This document shows, piece after piece, positions 1 to 9,724 of a stretch of 64,000 nt of DNA. The stretch is taken from positions 18,958 to 82,957 of the forward strand of contig JANXVF010000011.1 of the NCBI GenBank assembly GCA_025351785.1. The letters run 5' to 3'. Positions within the stretch are counted from its first letter, which is position 1. Every line of letters starts with the position of its first letter. The position numbers and the translations under genes are program-made. The DNA comes from Flavobacterium sp. (lineage in GTDB: Bacteria > Bacteroidota > Bacteroidia > Flavobacteriales > Flavobacteriaceae). A model generated the notes under the pieces. It was not told the DNA's origin, made no database searches, and saw nothing but the letters and a program-made list of their open reading frames with translations.

Positions 1-1080
1 GGTGCTTACTTGCCAATAATGAGTGATGAAGCTATGATTGTGGATAAAACCGGAAGCATTTTTTTAGCAGGAAGTTATTTAGTAAAAGCAGCAATTGGTG
101 AAACTATTGATAACGAAACACTAGGTGGGGCAACAACACATTGCGAAATATCTGGCGTTACCGATTATAAAGCCAAAGACGATAAAGACGCTTTGAAAAG
201 AATTAAGAGTATCGTAGGCAAAATTGGTGACTACGACAAAGCAGGTTTTAATAGAATAAAATCAGTAAAACCAGCATTAGAAGAGAAAGATATTTATGGA
301 ATTTTACCTAAATCGAGAGCTGAGCAATATGACATGATGGAAATTGTGAAACGATTAGTAGATAACTCTGAACTAGATGAATATAAACCCGATTATGGAA
401 AAACTTTAATAACTACTTATGCTCGAATTGATGGTTGGGCTGTAGGAATTGTAGCAAATCAACGAAAGGTTGTCAAAAATGGAAGAGGTGAAATGCAGTT
501 TGGTGGTGCTATTTACTCTGATTCTGCTGACAAAGCAACCCGATTTATTGCAAATTGTAATCAAAAGAAAATTCCGTTGGTATTTATTCAAGATGTTACG
601 GGTTTTATGGTTGGGTCAAAATCAGAACATGGTGGCATAATTAAAGATGGCGCAAAAATGGTTAATGCAGTATCTAACTCGGTAGTTCCAAAATTTACAG
701 TAATAATAGGAAATTCCTATGGCGCTGGAAATTATGCCATGTGTGGTAAAGCCTATGACCCAAGATTAATTTTTGCTTGGCCAAGTGCTGAACTAGCAGT
801 TATGGGTGGAACTCAGGCAGCAAAAGTTTTAGCCCAAATTGAAGCTTCATCATTAAAAGCAAAAGGCGAAGTTATTGACGAGGTAAAAGAACAAGAATTA
901 TTTGATAAAATAAAAGCTCGTTACGATGCACAAGTGTCGCCATATTATGCCGCTGCTCGACTTTGGACCGATGCAATTATTGATCCGCTGGAAACTAGAA
1001 CTTGGATTTCGATGGGAATTGAAGGCGCAAACAACGCTCCTATTGAAAAAAAATTCAATCTTGGAGTAATTCAAGTTTAA
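1..1080 (+). CDS. Acyl-CoA carboxylase carboxyltransferase (beta) subunit, 5'-truncated
   Basis: This is the C-terminal part of a biotin-dependent acyl-CoA carboxylase beta subunit (propionyl- or methylcrotonyl-CoA type), which transfers carboxyl from carboxybiotin to an acyl-CoA in the cytoplasm. The reading frame is open from the first base (GAYLP before the first possible start), so the gene begins upstream of the window. The crotonase-fold carboxyltransferase core is visible: GAYLP, GGATTHCEISG, the VFIQDVTGFMVG segment, and the acyl-CoA-binding stretch GNSYGAGNYAMCGKAYDPR. The ending GVIQV is typical of methylcrotonyl-CoA carboxylase beta. A role in leucine or odd-chain acid catabolism is inferred. 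The substrate cannot be fixed without the missing N-terminus and the partner alpha subunit. Confidence 0.93.
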   Translation, partial: GAYLPIMSDEAMIVDKTGSIFLAGSYLVKAAIGETIDNETLGGATTHCEISGVTDYKAKDDKDALKRIKSIVGKIGDYDKAGFNRIKSVKPALEEKDIYGILPKSRAEQYDMMEIVKRLVDNSELDEYKPDYGKTLITTYARIDGWAVGIVANQRKVVKNGRGEMQFGGAIYSDSADKATRFIANCNQKKIPLVFIQDVTGFMVGSKSEHGGIIKDGAKMVNAVSNSVVPKFTVIIGNSYGAGNYAMCGKAYDPRLIFAWPSAELAVMGGTQAAKVLAQIEASSLKAKGEVIDEVKEQELFDKIKARYDAQVSPYYAAARLWTDAIIDPLETRTWISMGIEGANNAPIEKKFNLGVIQV

Positions 1081-1155
1081 AATAGTATTTGATATTAAAA
1101 TTTAATATTTTATGCTTATTCAAATTTAATTCAAATTTTAATACTGATAGTTTAT

Positions 1156-1163
1156 TAATTTTG
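1156..1163 (+). promoter_or_regulatory. Bacteroidota -7 promoter element
   Basis: TAATTTTG matches the Flavobacterium -7 consensus TAnnTTTG exactly and lies about 84 bases before the next start codon. No convincing -33 TTG is seen. This is a motif match only. Confidence 0.35.
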
Positions 1164-1246
1164 CGATATCGATAGTTTGAAATAGTATTTTCATTTTAAT
1201 TAAAAATTTCCAACATTTTAGTATTAATTTATAAGCTACACTCAAC

Positions 1247-2488
1247 ATGAAAAAAATTTACATTCCCTTAATAATTTTGTATTTATTAACCTCAAAATTA
1301 ATAGCTCAAAATAAAATACTTTTTGATAATACAAAAGCAGAAACTGCTTCAAACGCAGATTGGACCATCGATTCCGATTTATTCAATCTAGGAATTGGGA
1401 GTTCAGGACCTTATATTGGTGGAAGCCAGTCAAACCCACAACGATTTCCCACACCAGCACAAAGCACAATTACTGCAACAACTCCAGAAACTTACTGGAC
1501 TGGTGGTATCTCTTATTGGGGAATTGACTGCGTAAAAAAAGGATATTCTCTAGAAACATTGCCTTGGAATGGTCAAATAACTTATGGTGTGACAACAAAT
1601 CCTCAGGATTTAAGTAACTACAAAGCATTTGTAGTTGATGAACCAAATATACTTTTTACAGCTTCTCAAAAAACTGCTATTCTAAATTTTGTTGCTAATG
1701 GTGGTGGACTTTTTATGATTTCAGATCACGATATTTCTGATAGAAATGGTGATGGTTATGATTCGCCACACATTTGGAACGATTTGATGACGACAAATTC
1801 TGTTGCGATCAATCCTTTTGGGATTTCATTTGATTATTTAAATTTTAGTGGAACATATTCAAATATTCTGAATTCTCCGTCAGACCCAATTTTACACGGA
1901 ACTACTGGAAATGTAACTCAAGTAAAATGGTCTGGAGGCACGACTATGACTTTAAATACAACTCAAAATTCTAGTGTAAAAGGAGTTGTTTTTAAAACGG
2001 GAAACTCTGGTTTAACAAACGTATTATGTGCTTATGGAACTTATGGTTTAGGTAAATTTGTGGCTATTGGAGATAGTTCGCCGCCAGATGATGGTTCAGG
2101 AGATTCAGGCGATACTTTGTATGATGGTTATATTACTGATGCTTCAGGCAATCATCAACGATTATTAATGAATGCTACCAATTGGCTAATGTCATCAAAT
2201 TTGAGTAATCAAACATTTGAAAATAATACCAATTTAAATTTAATTGTTTACCCAAATCCTGCTAGTAACGGAGAATTAAATTTGCAGTTTTTCTTGAATA
2301 ATAACGATCCCATTTTTATCACATTATATGATGCTCTTGGAAGAAATGTGATGCAAATTTTAGACAATGATTTGAAATCAGGAATTAACAGAATAAAAAT
2401 TAACACTGAATCTATAGAAAGCGGAACTTATATTTGTAGACTAAATTCAAATTCGATTTCAAAAAGTATCTATGTAGTTATCAAATAG
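1247..2488 (+). CDS. Secreted protein with T9SS type A sorting domain
   Basis: A 413-residue exported protein. Residues 1-20 form a signal peptide (KK then a hydrophobic run ending LIAQ). The middle region contains VVDEPNILFTASQKTAIL and the glycine-rich GGGLFMISDHD segment. This resembles the type-1 glutamine-amidotransferase-like folds used by some secreted DUF4350/ThuA-like proteins, but no catalytic triad can be assigned. Residues about 335-413 are a typical Por secretion tail (YPNPAS, LYDALGR, SGTYICRL, then a basic end), so it is probably exported through the outer membrane by T9SS and anchored or released at the surface. Its last bases overlap the end of the convergent histidine kinase gene by 8 bases. 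Function unknown. Confidence 0.85.
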   Translation: MKKIYIPLIILYLLTSKLIAQNKILFDNTKAETASNADWTIDSDLFNLGIGSSGPYIGGSQSNPQRFPTPAQSTITATTPETYWTGGISYWGIDCVKKGYSLETLPWNGQITYGVTTNPQDLSNYKAFVVDEPNILFTASQKTAILNFVANGGGLFMISDHDISDRNGDGYDSPHIWNDLMTTNSVAINPFGISFDYLNFSGTYSNILNSPSDPILHGTTGNVTQVKWSGGTTMTLNTTQNSSVKGVVFKTGNSGLTNVLCAYGTYGLGKFVAIGDSSPPDDGSGDSGDTLYDGYITDASGNHQRLLMNATNWLMSSNLSNQTFENNTNLNLIVYPNPASNGELNLQFFLNNNDPIFITLYDALGRNVMQILDNDLKSGINRIKINTESIESGTYICRLNSNSISKSIYVVIK

Positions 2489-4850
2489 TACATTCTTTTA
2501 TTGAATAAAATAAATCTTCTTTTGAAACGGGTTTAGATAAATAATGATTCATTCCTATTTCTTTAACACGAATCTTTGTAGACTCCATAACATCGGCTGT
2601 TATTGCTATTATCGGAATATCTTTTGAGTTAATGCCACTGTTACCCTTTCTTATTTCTATTGCGGCTTCATATCCATCCATAATAGGCATTTGTAAATCC
2701 ATTAAAATTATATCATATTTTGAAGTAGCCATTTTATCTAAGCATTCCTGACCATTATTTACATAATCTATCAAAGTATTAAGCCATTTTTTGGTAATCA
2801 TTTTAATAACCATTTGATTCATAGCATTATCTTCGACAACAAGAATATTTTTACCTAATAAATCAAAATTATTTTCAACATTTAATTGAATTGATTCAAC
2901 CCTATCTGCCTTTTGAACATTAAGTTTCAAATTACAAACTGTACCTGTTTGCAATTCATTATTTTTTAAGCTAATATCACCTTCATGGAGATTTACTAGT
3001 GCTTTAACTATATAAAGACCTAATCCTAAACCTCCATATTTGCGTTTATTATTAATAGTTTCCTGCGAAAAAGAATCAAATATAGATTGCATCTTTTCAG
3101 TCGAAATTCCTACACCAGTGTCAGTTATTGTTAATTCTAATTTTGTAGTTTCTCCTTCAATAATTGCTTTAATATCAAATTTTATTTTACCCTCGGGAGT
3201 AAATTTAAGCGCGTTAAACAATATATTATTTGAAATTTGTCTAATTCGGTTAGCATCACCTTTTAACATTTTAGGAATATTAGAATCTAAAATAAACTCA
3301 AATTCCAAGTTTTTTTCTAAAGCCCTAGTTTTAATATTATTGCCAATTTCATTAAATAGTTGATGTGAATCAAAATCAATAATTTCTAGTTTAATTTCAT
3401 CTTTTTCAATTTTAGAAAAATCTAAAATATCGTTTACTGAGCTCAATAAACTTTGTGAAGAATATTTAATAATCTCACATTTTTTTTGAATCGAATCACT
3501 ATCAGTTTCACCATTTATTAACTCAATTAAGTTCATAATTGTATTTAATGGAGTTCGCAACTCATGACTAATATTTGACAGGAAATAAGACTTTAACTCG
3601 TTCATTTCCTCCGACTTTTGCAAAGCTAAACCTTGTGCTTTTTCTGATATTTCCTTTAATTCTTTAATTAAATTTGCCATTGATAACGACAAGAAAATCA
3701 CTTCTACTCCCGAACCTAATTTAGAACTATTTTCGGTTATAAAATTATAAGGTAGTAAACTGAAATTTTTTAATATAAAAATTACAAATCCTAAAATTAA
3801 AAAGAAAATACCTAGACTAAAAAACACATAAACCCTTTTGGTTCTTACATAAATATTTACAAGAGATGTTATAATTAATAATAATAAAATTAATCCCAAA
3901 ACATTCATAGCTGGGTAACAATATTTAAAAAAAGACGGAATAAAAATAATTGTTAAAAATAAGCATCCGAGTGAAATGTATAAACAATTAAATAATGTAT
4001 GAAGGGTAGAATTTTCATTTTTAATATTCAAATAATTTTGAGCATAATTACCCAAAAAAATTCCCGAAATAACTGCAAAAATTAAAACCGATTTAGTAGA
4101 AAACCATCCAGCATCTGGCGAAATATATTGGTAAAAATAACCATCTAAAGAAAATTGTAACAGCCCAATAAAAACTACATACAAACTGTAAATTAAAAAT
4201 ACTTTTTCTTTCATAGCATAAAAAAAGAAAAAATATAAGATGGATGCAATTAGCAATATTCCATAAAAAAAACCAAAAACAATTTGTTCAAAATAAGTGT
4301 TTTCGATTAAATTTTCAGATGTTCTTAATATAACTGGAGCGTTTATAACCTCGCCATCGCTTTTGAGATGAATATAATAATTTCCTATTTCTTTTGAATA
4401 TAAATTTATTTTAAAAATAGTTTTCCGATGATTAAAACTGCGCTCTTTGAAAGGTATATTATCACCACTTTTTTGGATATCAATAATTTTATTTGAATTA
4501 TCTATTTTATATAAGGTAGCAAAATCGACAATTGGTCTGGAAGTTTCTAAATAATACTGAACCTCATCGGTTGAATTATTATTAATTTTAAAATGCAACC
4601 AATAATTATCATTTGTAAATCCTAAATCAGTATTTTGATTTGATAAACTAGAAAATTTAGAATCATTAATTTTTATAACATCAACAACTGATAAATCTTG
4701 TTGCTTTAAATTAATTATTTTTGTGTTTTTATGTAAAGTAGCTTGAGAAAAATCACTTTTATTATTTATAACAAACTGAGCATCAGCACTAAAAGGAAAT
4801 GCAATTACAAAAAACAAAAGAAGGTTAAGAATTATGTAATGACTTTTCAC
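2481..4850 (-). CDS. Hybrid sensor histidine kinase/response regulator with 7TM-DISM input domain
   Basis: A 789-residue membrane two-component hybrid kinase. Residues 1-25 are a signal peptide. Residues 30-180 form a periplasmic 7TMR-DISMED2-type sensing domain. About seven membrane segments follow (190-395), then a short coiled coil. The HisKA domain has SHELRTPLN with phospho-acceptor His429. The HATPase domain has N-box NNILFNALKF (541-550), DTGVGIS (577-583) and a GLGLGL glycine box. The C-terminal receiver domain has D674, phospho-acceptor D718 (ILMDLQMPIMDG) and K773. No DNA-binding output domain is present, so the signal probably passes to another protein or ends in the receiver. No cognate regulator lies beside it. 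The 7TM-DISM family often senses carbohydrate-like ligands, but the ligand here is unknown. Confidence 0.93.
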   Translation of the reverse strand: MKSHYIILNLLLFFVIAFPFSADAQFVINNKSDFSQATLHKNTKIINLKQQDLSVVDVIKINDSKFSSLSNQNTDLGFTNDNYWLHFKINNNSTDEVQYYLETSRPIVDFATLYKIDNSNKIIDIQKSGDNIPFKERSFNHRKTIFKINLYSKEIGNYYIHLKSDGEVINAPVILRTSENLIENTYFEQIVFGFFYGILLIASILYFFFFYAMKEKVFLIYSLYVVFIGLLQFSLDGYFYQYISPDAGWFSTKSVLIFAVISGIFLGNYAQNYLNIKNENSTLHTLFNCLYISLGCLFLTIIFIPSFFKYCYPAMNVLGLILLLLIITSLVNIYVRTKRVYVFFSLGIFFLILGFVIFILKNFSLLPYNFITENSSKLGSGVEVIFLSLSMANLIKELKEISEKAQGLALQKSEEMNELKSYFLSNISHELRTPLNTIMNLIELINGETDSDSIQKKCEIIKYSSQSLLSSVNDILDFSKIEKDEIKLEIIDFDSHQLFNEIGNNIKTRALEKNLEFEFILDSNIPKMLKGDANRIRQISNNILFNALKFTPEGKIKFDIKAIIEGETTKLELTITDTGVGISTEKMQSIFDSFSQETINNKRKYGGLGLGLYIVKALVNLHEGDISLKNNELQTGTVCNLKLNVQKADRVESIQLNVENNFDLLGKNILVVEDNAMNQMVIKMITKKWLNTLIDYVNNGQECLDKMATSKYDIILMDLQMPIMDGYEAAIEIRKGNSGINSKDIPIIAITADVMESTKIRVKEIGMNHYLSKPVSKEDLFYSIKECTI

Positions 4851-4971
4851 TATTTTAAATGATATTTGGGATTAAATAATATACGTTAATAAAAATTAAT
4901 TGGTTTTAAGATAAATTTTAATCAAATTTATAGATTTATTACCATAAAACTATCACTAAAAATAACTAAAA

Positions 4972-5550
4972 ATGGAACTGATTTTTGCTTCGAATAATAT
5001 TAATAAAATTAATGAAATTCGTTTGTTGCTTCCAAAAAATATTGAACTTTTAAGTCTTAACGATATAGGTTGCATCGAGGATATTGCTGAAACTGAAAAT
5101 ACAATTGAAGGAAATGCGATTTTGAAAGCAAATTATGTTACTCAAAATTATGGTTATGATTGTTTTGCAGACGATTCAGGTTTAGAAGTAGATGTTTTAA
5201 ATGGTGAACCAGGAGTTTTTTCGGCAAGATATGCTGGTGAATCGAAAAATGATGATGATAATATGAATAAATTATTATTAAATTTAAAAGATAAAACAAA
5301 CAGAAAAGCAAACTTTAAAACTGTTATTTGTTTAAATATCAAAGGGAAACAAAACCTTTTTACAGGAATTATTGAGGGTAAAATTACTACCGAAAAAAAA
5401 GGAAATTTCGGCTTTGGATATGATCCAATTTTTATTCCTGATGGATATGACATTACTTTTGCAGAATTTGACGCATTCGAAAAAACTAAAATTAGTCACC
5501 GAGGAATTGCTGTAAAAAAATTAATTAATCATCTTTCAAGATATTTTTAA
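4972..5550 (+). CDS. rdgB: Non-canonical purine NTP pyrophosphatase, RdgB/HAM1 family
   Basis: A 192-residue cytoplasmic house-cleaning enzyme. It hydrolyses dITP, ITP and XTP to the monophosphate and pyrophosphate, keeping deaminated purines out of DNA and RNA. The N-terminal phosphate-binding motif FASNNINKINEI (SxNxxK), the metal/nucleotide motif FADDSGLEVD, the following GEPGVFSARYAG, and the C-terminal FGYDPIF and SHRGIAVKKL segments are all present. Length is normal for the family. It stands alone, with the histidine kinase diverging upstream and the helicase downstream. Confidence 0.95.
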   Translation: MELIFASNNINKINEIRLLLPKNIELLSLNDIGCIEDIAETENTIEGNAILKANYVTQNYGYDCFADDSGLEVDVLNGEPGVFSARYAGESKNDDDNMNKLLLNLKDKTNRKANFKTVICLNIKGKQNLFTGIIEGKITTEKKGNFGFGYDPIFIPDGYDITFAEFDAFEKTKISHRGIAVKKLINHLSRYF

Positions 5551-5690
5551 TTGCAAAAATCACAAGTTAAGACTTCAATAATTTAATTCTTAATTTCTAA
5601 ATAAATTTAACAATTCTAATAAATTGAAAATCAGATATTAATAAAAAGTCAAATCTCTATTTATCGTTAGTTATTAACAATTATTTGCCT

Positions 5691-5698
5691 TACCTTTG
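5691..5698 (+). promoter_or_regulatory. Promoter -7 element of the DEAD-box helicase gene
   Basis: TACCTTTG is a perfect TAnnTTTG match 20 bases before the start codon, which would give a very short leader of about 14 bases. No clear TTG is seen at the expected upstream distance. Confidence 0.5.
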
Positions 5699-5718
5699 CA
5701 AAATATTTAAAATTTTTT

Positions 5719-7659
5719 ATGAATAAATTTGAACAATTAGGATTGAGTGAATCGTTACTGAAGGCGATTTTAGATCTAGGATTTGATAATCCGACCGAAG
5801 TACAGGAGAAAGCGATTCCCCTATTATTGGAAAAAAATACAGATTTAGTTGCGTTGGCTCAGACGGGTACAGGGAAAACGGCAGCTTTTGGTTTTCCAGT
5901 TATTCAGAAAATTGATGCTAACAATAGAAATACACAAGCATTAATTTTATCTCCAACTCGTGAGTTGTGTTTGCAAATCACTAATGAAATTAAAAACTAC
6001 TCAAAATACGAAAAAGGTATTAATGTAGTAGCAATTTATGGCGGTGCAAGCATTACTGAACAAGCACGTGACATAAAACGAGGAGCACAAATTATTGTAG
6101 CAACTCCAGGAAGAATGCAGGATATGATTAATAGAGGTTTGGTTAACATCACACAAATCAACTATTGCATCCTAGACGAAGCCGACGAAATGTTAAACAT
6201 GGGTTTCTATGAAGACATTGTAAACATTTTATCTACAACACCAGACGATAAAAATACATGGTTATTCTCTGCAACTATGCCAGCCGAAGTGGCTCGTATA
6301 GCTAAACAATTTATGCACAGTCCAGAAGAAATTACAGTAGGGACAAAAAATTCTGGTTCGGCAACAGTATCTCATGAGTTTTATCTTGTAAATGCCCGCG
6401 ACCGATATGAAGCTTTAAAAAGACTAGCCGATTGTAATCCCGATATTTTTTCTGTAATTTTTTGCAGAACTAAGCGAGATACACAACAAGTAGCAGAACG
6501 ACTTATTGAAGATGGATATAGTGCAGCAGCTTTGCACGGCGATTTATCTCAAGCGCAACGTGACTCGGTAATGAAATCTTTCAGAGGAAGACAAATACAA
6601 ATGTTGGTAGCTACTGATGTAGCAGCTCGTGGAATTGATGTTGATAGTATCACACACGTAGTAAATTATCAACTACCAGACGAAATTGAAACATACAATC
6701 ACCGGTCTGGAAGAACAGGACGTGCTGGAAAACTAGGAACTTCAATAGTTATCGTAACTAAAAGTGAGTTGCGCAAGATTTCTTCAATCGAACGAATTAT
6801 ACAGCAAAAATTTCATGAAAAAACGCTTCCGTCAGGAATTGAAATTTGTGAAATACAGTTACTACATCTTGCCACAAAAATAAAAGATACTGAGGTAGAT
6901 CATGATATTGATAATTATCTTCCTGCTATAAATACTGTTTTAGAAGGTTTGTCAAAAGAAGAACTCATAAAAAAAATGGTGTCAGTAGAGTTTAACCGAT
7001 TTATAAATTATTATAAAAAAACTAGAGATATTTCGGCTCAAACATCTGGAAATGAGAGACGAGAACGCGACGATCGTGAGCCAAGAGAAAATAATAATGG
7101 TGGTGCAACTCGGTATTTTGTAAATATTGGTTCACGAGATAATTTTGATTGGATGTCTTTAAAAGATTATCTAAAAGAAACTCTTGATCTAGGTCGAGAT
7201 GATGTATTTAAAGTTGATGTTAAGGAAGGTTTTTCATTCTTTAATACTGATCCTGAACATACAGACAAGGTAATGGAAATTCTAAATAACGTACAATTAG
7301 AAGGAAGACGCATCAATGTAGAGATTTCTAAAAATGATGGTGGCGGAAGACGCGACCACAATGGTAGAAGTTCAGGCGGATTTGGCGGTGGACGTAGTTC
7401 TAGTGGAGGATTTAGAAGTGATAGAAATTCTGGAGGCGGCGGTTTTAGAAGCGAAAGAAGTTCAGCTCCAAGAGAAGGCGGTTTTAGAACTGAAAGAAGT
7501 TCGGCTCCAAGAGAAGGAGGTTTTAGAAGTGAAAGAACTACATCGCCAAGAAGAGAACCAGGGTCGTCGCAAAGAGAAGCTTCATCAGACAGACAACCAA
7601 AACCATTTAAGGCTAGTGGTGATGAAACTGGAAGAGTAAAAAGACCAAGAAGAAGCTAA
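5719..7659 (+). CDS. deaD: DEAD-box ATP-dependent RNA helicase with DbpA-like RNA-binding domain
   Basis: A 646-residue cytoplasmic RNA helicase of the CsdA/DeaD type, expected to act in ribosome assembly, RNA decay and cold adaptation. The helicase motifs are in order: Q motif (residues 4-30), Walker A AQTGTGKT (47-54), PTREL (79-83), TPGR (129-132), DEAD (153-156), SAT (184-186), ATDVAARGID (298-307) and HRSGRTGR (328-335). Residues about 473-545 form the DbpA RNA-binding domain. The tail from residue 550 is disordered and rich in Gly, Arg and Ser, with near-repeats of REGGFR and ERSSAP. A strong hairpin terminator follows at 7684. Confidence 0.96.
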   Translation: MNKFEQLGLSESLLKAILDLGFDNPTEVQEKAIPLLLEKNTDLVALAQTGTGKTAAFGFPVIQKIDANNRNTQALILSPTRELCLQITNEIKNYSKYEKGINVVAIYGGASITEQARDIKRGAQIIVATPGRMQDMINRGLVNITQINYCILDEADEMLNMGFYEDIVNILSTTPDDKNTWLFSATMPAEVARIAKQFMHSPEEITVGTKNSGSATVSHEFYLVNARDRYEALKRLADCNPDIFSVIFCRTKRDTQQVAERLIEDGYSAAALHGDLSQAQRDSVMKSFRGRQIQMLVATDVAARGIDVDSITHVVNYQLPDEIETYNHRSGRTGRAGKLGTSIVIVTKSELRKISSIERIIQQKFHEKTLPSGIEICEIQLLHLATKIKDTEVDHDIDNYLPAINTVLEGLSKEELIKKMVSVEFNRFINYYKKTRDISAQTSGNERRERDDREPRENNNGGATRYFVNIGSRDNFDWMSLKDYLKETLDLGRDDVFKVDVKEGFSFFNTDPEHTDKVMEILNNVQLEGRRINVEISKNDGGGRRDHNGRSSGGFGGGRSSSGGFRSDRNSGGGGFRSERSSAPREGGFRTERSSAPREGGFRSERTTSPRREPGSSQREASSDRQPKPFKASGDETGRVKRPRRS

Positions 7660-7683
7660 ATTATATTTTATTTCTATACTATT

Positions 7684-7729
7684 AATTCCAAATTTTGATA
7701 TAACCTTTTCAAAATTTGGAATTTTTTTT
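7684..7729 (+). terminator. Rho-independent terminator after the helicase gene
   Basis: A 15-base-pair perfect inverted repeat (arms 7684-7698 and 7709-7723, beginning AATTCCAAATTTTGA) is followed by a run of eight T. It ends transcription of the helicase gene. Confidence 0.85.
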
Positions 7730-7814
7730 GTGTTTTGTTAATTTTTCTATAATAATCTTAAAAAGCTACTATTTATAATTGCTAGTTTTTTACATTTAAA
7801 CTTTATTTTATAAA

Positions 7815-8582
7815 ATGAAATATTTTACATCTTTATTATTTTTAATTATCGCTATAAACGGGGTTGCTCAAGAAACACAATTGCCAAAAAAAGTTGCTGC
7901 AATTATTATAAATGCAAACACACTACTCCCGCTTTCAAACGTAAATATTATTAATGTAAATCGTGTAAAAGGAACTGTATCTAACTTGAAAGGGAGTTTT
8001 GAAATCGAAGCGAGTCCTACAGATACTTTACATATTACAATGATTGGGTTTGAATCTATAAAAGTAAAAGTTACAAACGACTGGTTAAAAAACGGAAATG
8101 CAAAAATAAAATTGACCGAAAAGGCAATTGCACTTGATGAAGTTATCATAAAAAAATACAACTTAACTGGATATTTAGAAGTTGATACAAAATTAATCCC
8201 TGAGATTGAAAATTATCGTTACAGTATTTCAGGATTATCTCAAGGGTATGAAGGAGGTGAATATTCGCCAAACGCATTTTCGAGAGTTATGAATTCTATA
8301 TTTAATCCCGCCGATATGCTTTATAATTTTTTTGGGAAAAAACCAAAGGAATTGAAACGTTTAAAAGAAATGAAAAAAGACGATACAGTAAAACGTCTTT
8401 TAGAATCAAAATTTGATAGAGAAACAATATCGGTACTTCTTGGAATTGACAAAAAGGAAATTGCAGAAATACTGCAACATTGCAACTATTCCCAAGCGTT
8501 TATTGAAACTGCAAACGATTTGCAAATTTTAGATGCAATAAGCCAATGTTATGAGGAATACAAGGTTTTAAAAAAGAAATAA
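7815..8582 (+). CDS. Exported CarboxypepD_reg-like domain protein
   Basis: A 255-residue protein with an N-terminal signal peptide (MKYF, then a hydrophobic stretch ending NGVAQE). Residues about 25-110 are a carboxypeptidase-regulatory-like (DUF4480-type) beta-sandwich: VAAIIINANTLLPLSNVNI, KGSFEI, DTLHITMIGF, LTEKAIALDEVIIK. This module is usual at the start of SusC-type receptors, but here it stands alone. The remainder is charged and helical with no recognised fold, including a segment with RLKEMKKDDTVKRLL. It probably sits in the periplasm or at the inner face of the outer membrane. Function unknown. It converges on trmL. Confidence 0.8.
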   Translation: MKYFTSLLFLIIAINGVAQETQLPKKVAAIIINANTLLPLSNVNIINVNRVKGTVSNLKGSFEIEASPTDTLHITMIGFESIKVKVTNDWLKNGNAKIKLTEKAIALDEVIIKKYNLTGYLEVDTKLIPEIENYRYSISGLSQGYEGGEYSPNAFSRVMNSIFNPADMLYNFFGKKPKELKRLKEMKKDDTVKRLLESKFDRETISVLLGIDKKEIAEILQHCNYSQAFIETANDLQILDAISQCYEEYKVLKKK

Positions 8583-8593
8583 ACTTTAAAAAA

Positions 8594-9043
8594 TTATAAA
8601 GAAATTTGTCGTTTTGCCTCTCCTACTACAAATGCTACCGAATTTGCAATATTAAAACTTCGAATCAATTTTGACATTGGAATAGTGAGATGATTTTGAA
8701 ATATATCTAAAACTTCTTGACTTAAACCTTTACTTTCTTTACCAAAAACCAACCAATCTTCATCTTGAAATTTGGCATCATAGATTGATTTTGTAGCGTG
8801 TGAACTCATCAAAAAAACTCTAGATTTATCAGGAATAATTGCTATCCATTCGTCGATATTTTGATATTCGGTTACGTTAAGATGCACCCAATAATCAAGA
8901 CCTGAACGTTTTAAATTGGCATCATTAATTACAAATCCAAACGGATGAATTAAGTGCAAACGACTTTCGGTTCCAACACTTAATCGTCCTATATTTCCAG
9001 TATTGTTTGGAATTTCGGGTTCTACTAAAACTATGTTTAACAT
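8594..9043 (-). CDS. trmL: tRNA (cytidine(34)-2'-O)-methyltransferase
   Basis: A 149-residue SPOUT methyltransferase that adds the 2'-O-methyl group to the wobble nucleotide of tRNA-Leu isoacceptors using SAM. The trefoil-knot motifs are present: N-terminal IVLVEPEIPNNTGNIGR, middle LVFGKESKGLS, and C-terminal IPMSKLIRSFNIANSVAFV. Length matches TrmL/YibK. It is transcribed with the pseudouridine synthase gene immediately upstream (20-base gap), which makes a small RNA-modification operon. Confidence 0.94.
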   Translation of the reverse strand: MLNIVLVEPEIPNNTGNIGRLSVGTESRLHLIHPFGFVINDANLKRSGLDYWVHLNVTEYQNIDEWIAIIPDKSRVFLMSSHATKSIYDAKFQDEDWLVFGKESKGLSQEVLDIFQNHLTIPMSKLIRSFNIANSVAFVVGEAKRQISL

Positions 9044-9063
9044 TAAATTAAATATTTAGATAT

Positions 9064-9636
9064 TTAGACATTAAAATTTTCAACTTCAAAAACTTCTCCT
9101 GATTTTAAATCATTTAAAAAGATATTTCCAACACGAATTCGAACCAATCGTAACGTAGGAAATCCAACTGCCGATGTCATTTTACGAACTTGGCGAAACT
9201 TTCCCTCGGTTATTATTATTGAAATCCAAGAAGTTGGTCCATGTCGTGCATCACGAATTTTTTTGGCTCGTTCTGGAAAATTTGGAATATCAATCAACAT
9301 AAAAGCTTTACACTTTTTCGTTAGATATTTCTTTCCGTCAAAACCTATCATAACTCCATTTTTTAACTGTTCGATTGCTTCTTGAGTTATAACTCCGTCA
9401 ACTTGAACATAATATTCTTTTTCTACTTTTTTACTGCGAACAATTTCGCTCATCATTCCGTCAGTTGTAAGCAAAAGTAAACCTTCTGAATCTTCGTCAA
9501 GTCGACCGATTGCCATTGTATGCTCGGGAAAATTATATAAGTCGCCCAACAGCTTTTTTGGACGTTTTAATTCATATACAAATTGACTTAAATATCCATA
9601 AGGCTTGTAAATTATAAAATGTTGATGATTTGACAT
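9064..9636 (-). CDS. rRNA pseudouridine synthase, RsuA/RluE family
   Basis: A compact pseudouridine synthase without an S4 domain, like RluE, which modifies 23S rRNA. Motifs: HFIIYKPYGYLSQF near the start, the catalytic-aspartate box GRLDEDSEGLLLLT, EKEYYVQVDG, and the C-terminal EGKFRQVRKMTSAVGFPTLRLVR. An in-frame ATG lies three codons upstream (9645). The start at 9636 (MSNHQHF) is preferred because family members begin close to this point. It lies directly upstream of trmL on the same strand. The RluE assignment rests on size and overall motifs and is moderately secure. Confidence 0.9.
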   Translation of the reverse strand: MSNHQHFIIYKPYGYLSQFVYELKRPKKLLGDLYNFPEHTMAIGRLDEDSEGLLLLTTDGMMSEIVRSKKVEKEYYVQVDGVITQEAIEQLKNGVMIGFDGKKYLTKKCKAFMLIDIPNFPERAKKIRDARHGPTSWISIIITEGKFRQVRKMTSAVGFPTLRLVRIRVGNIFLNDLKSGEVFEVENFNV

Positions 9637-9724
9637 TTTGTGCAATTTGTAACAAAAATACTAATTATCTAAGAAAGAATTATCACATTTTTTAGTACAT
9701 TTACATAATATAAATCATAAATTA

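Noticed and set aside
7334..7639. A second plus-strand reading frame in the helicase tail
   Set aside because: Shadow frame of the Gly/Arg/Ser repeat tail; its Glu/Val-rich product has no independent support.
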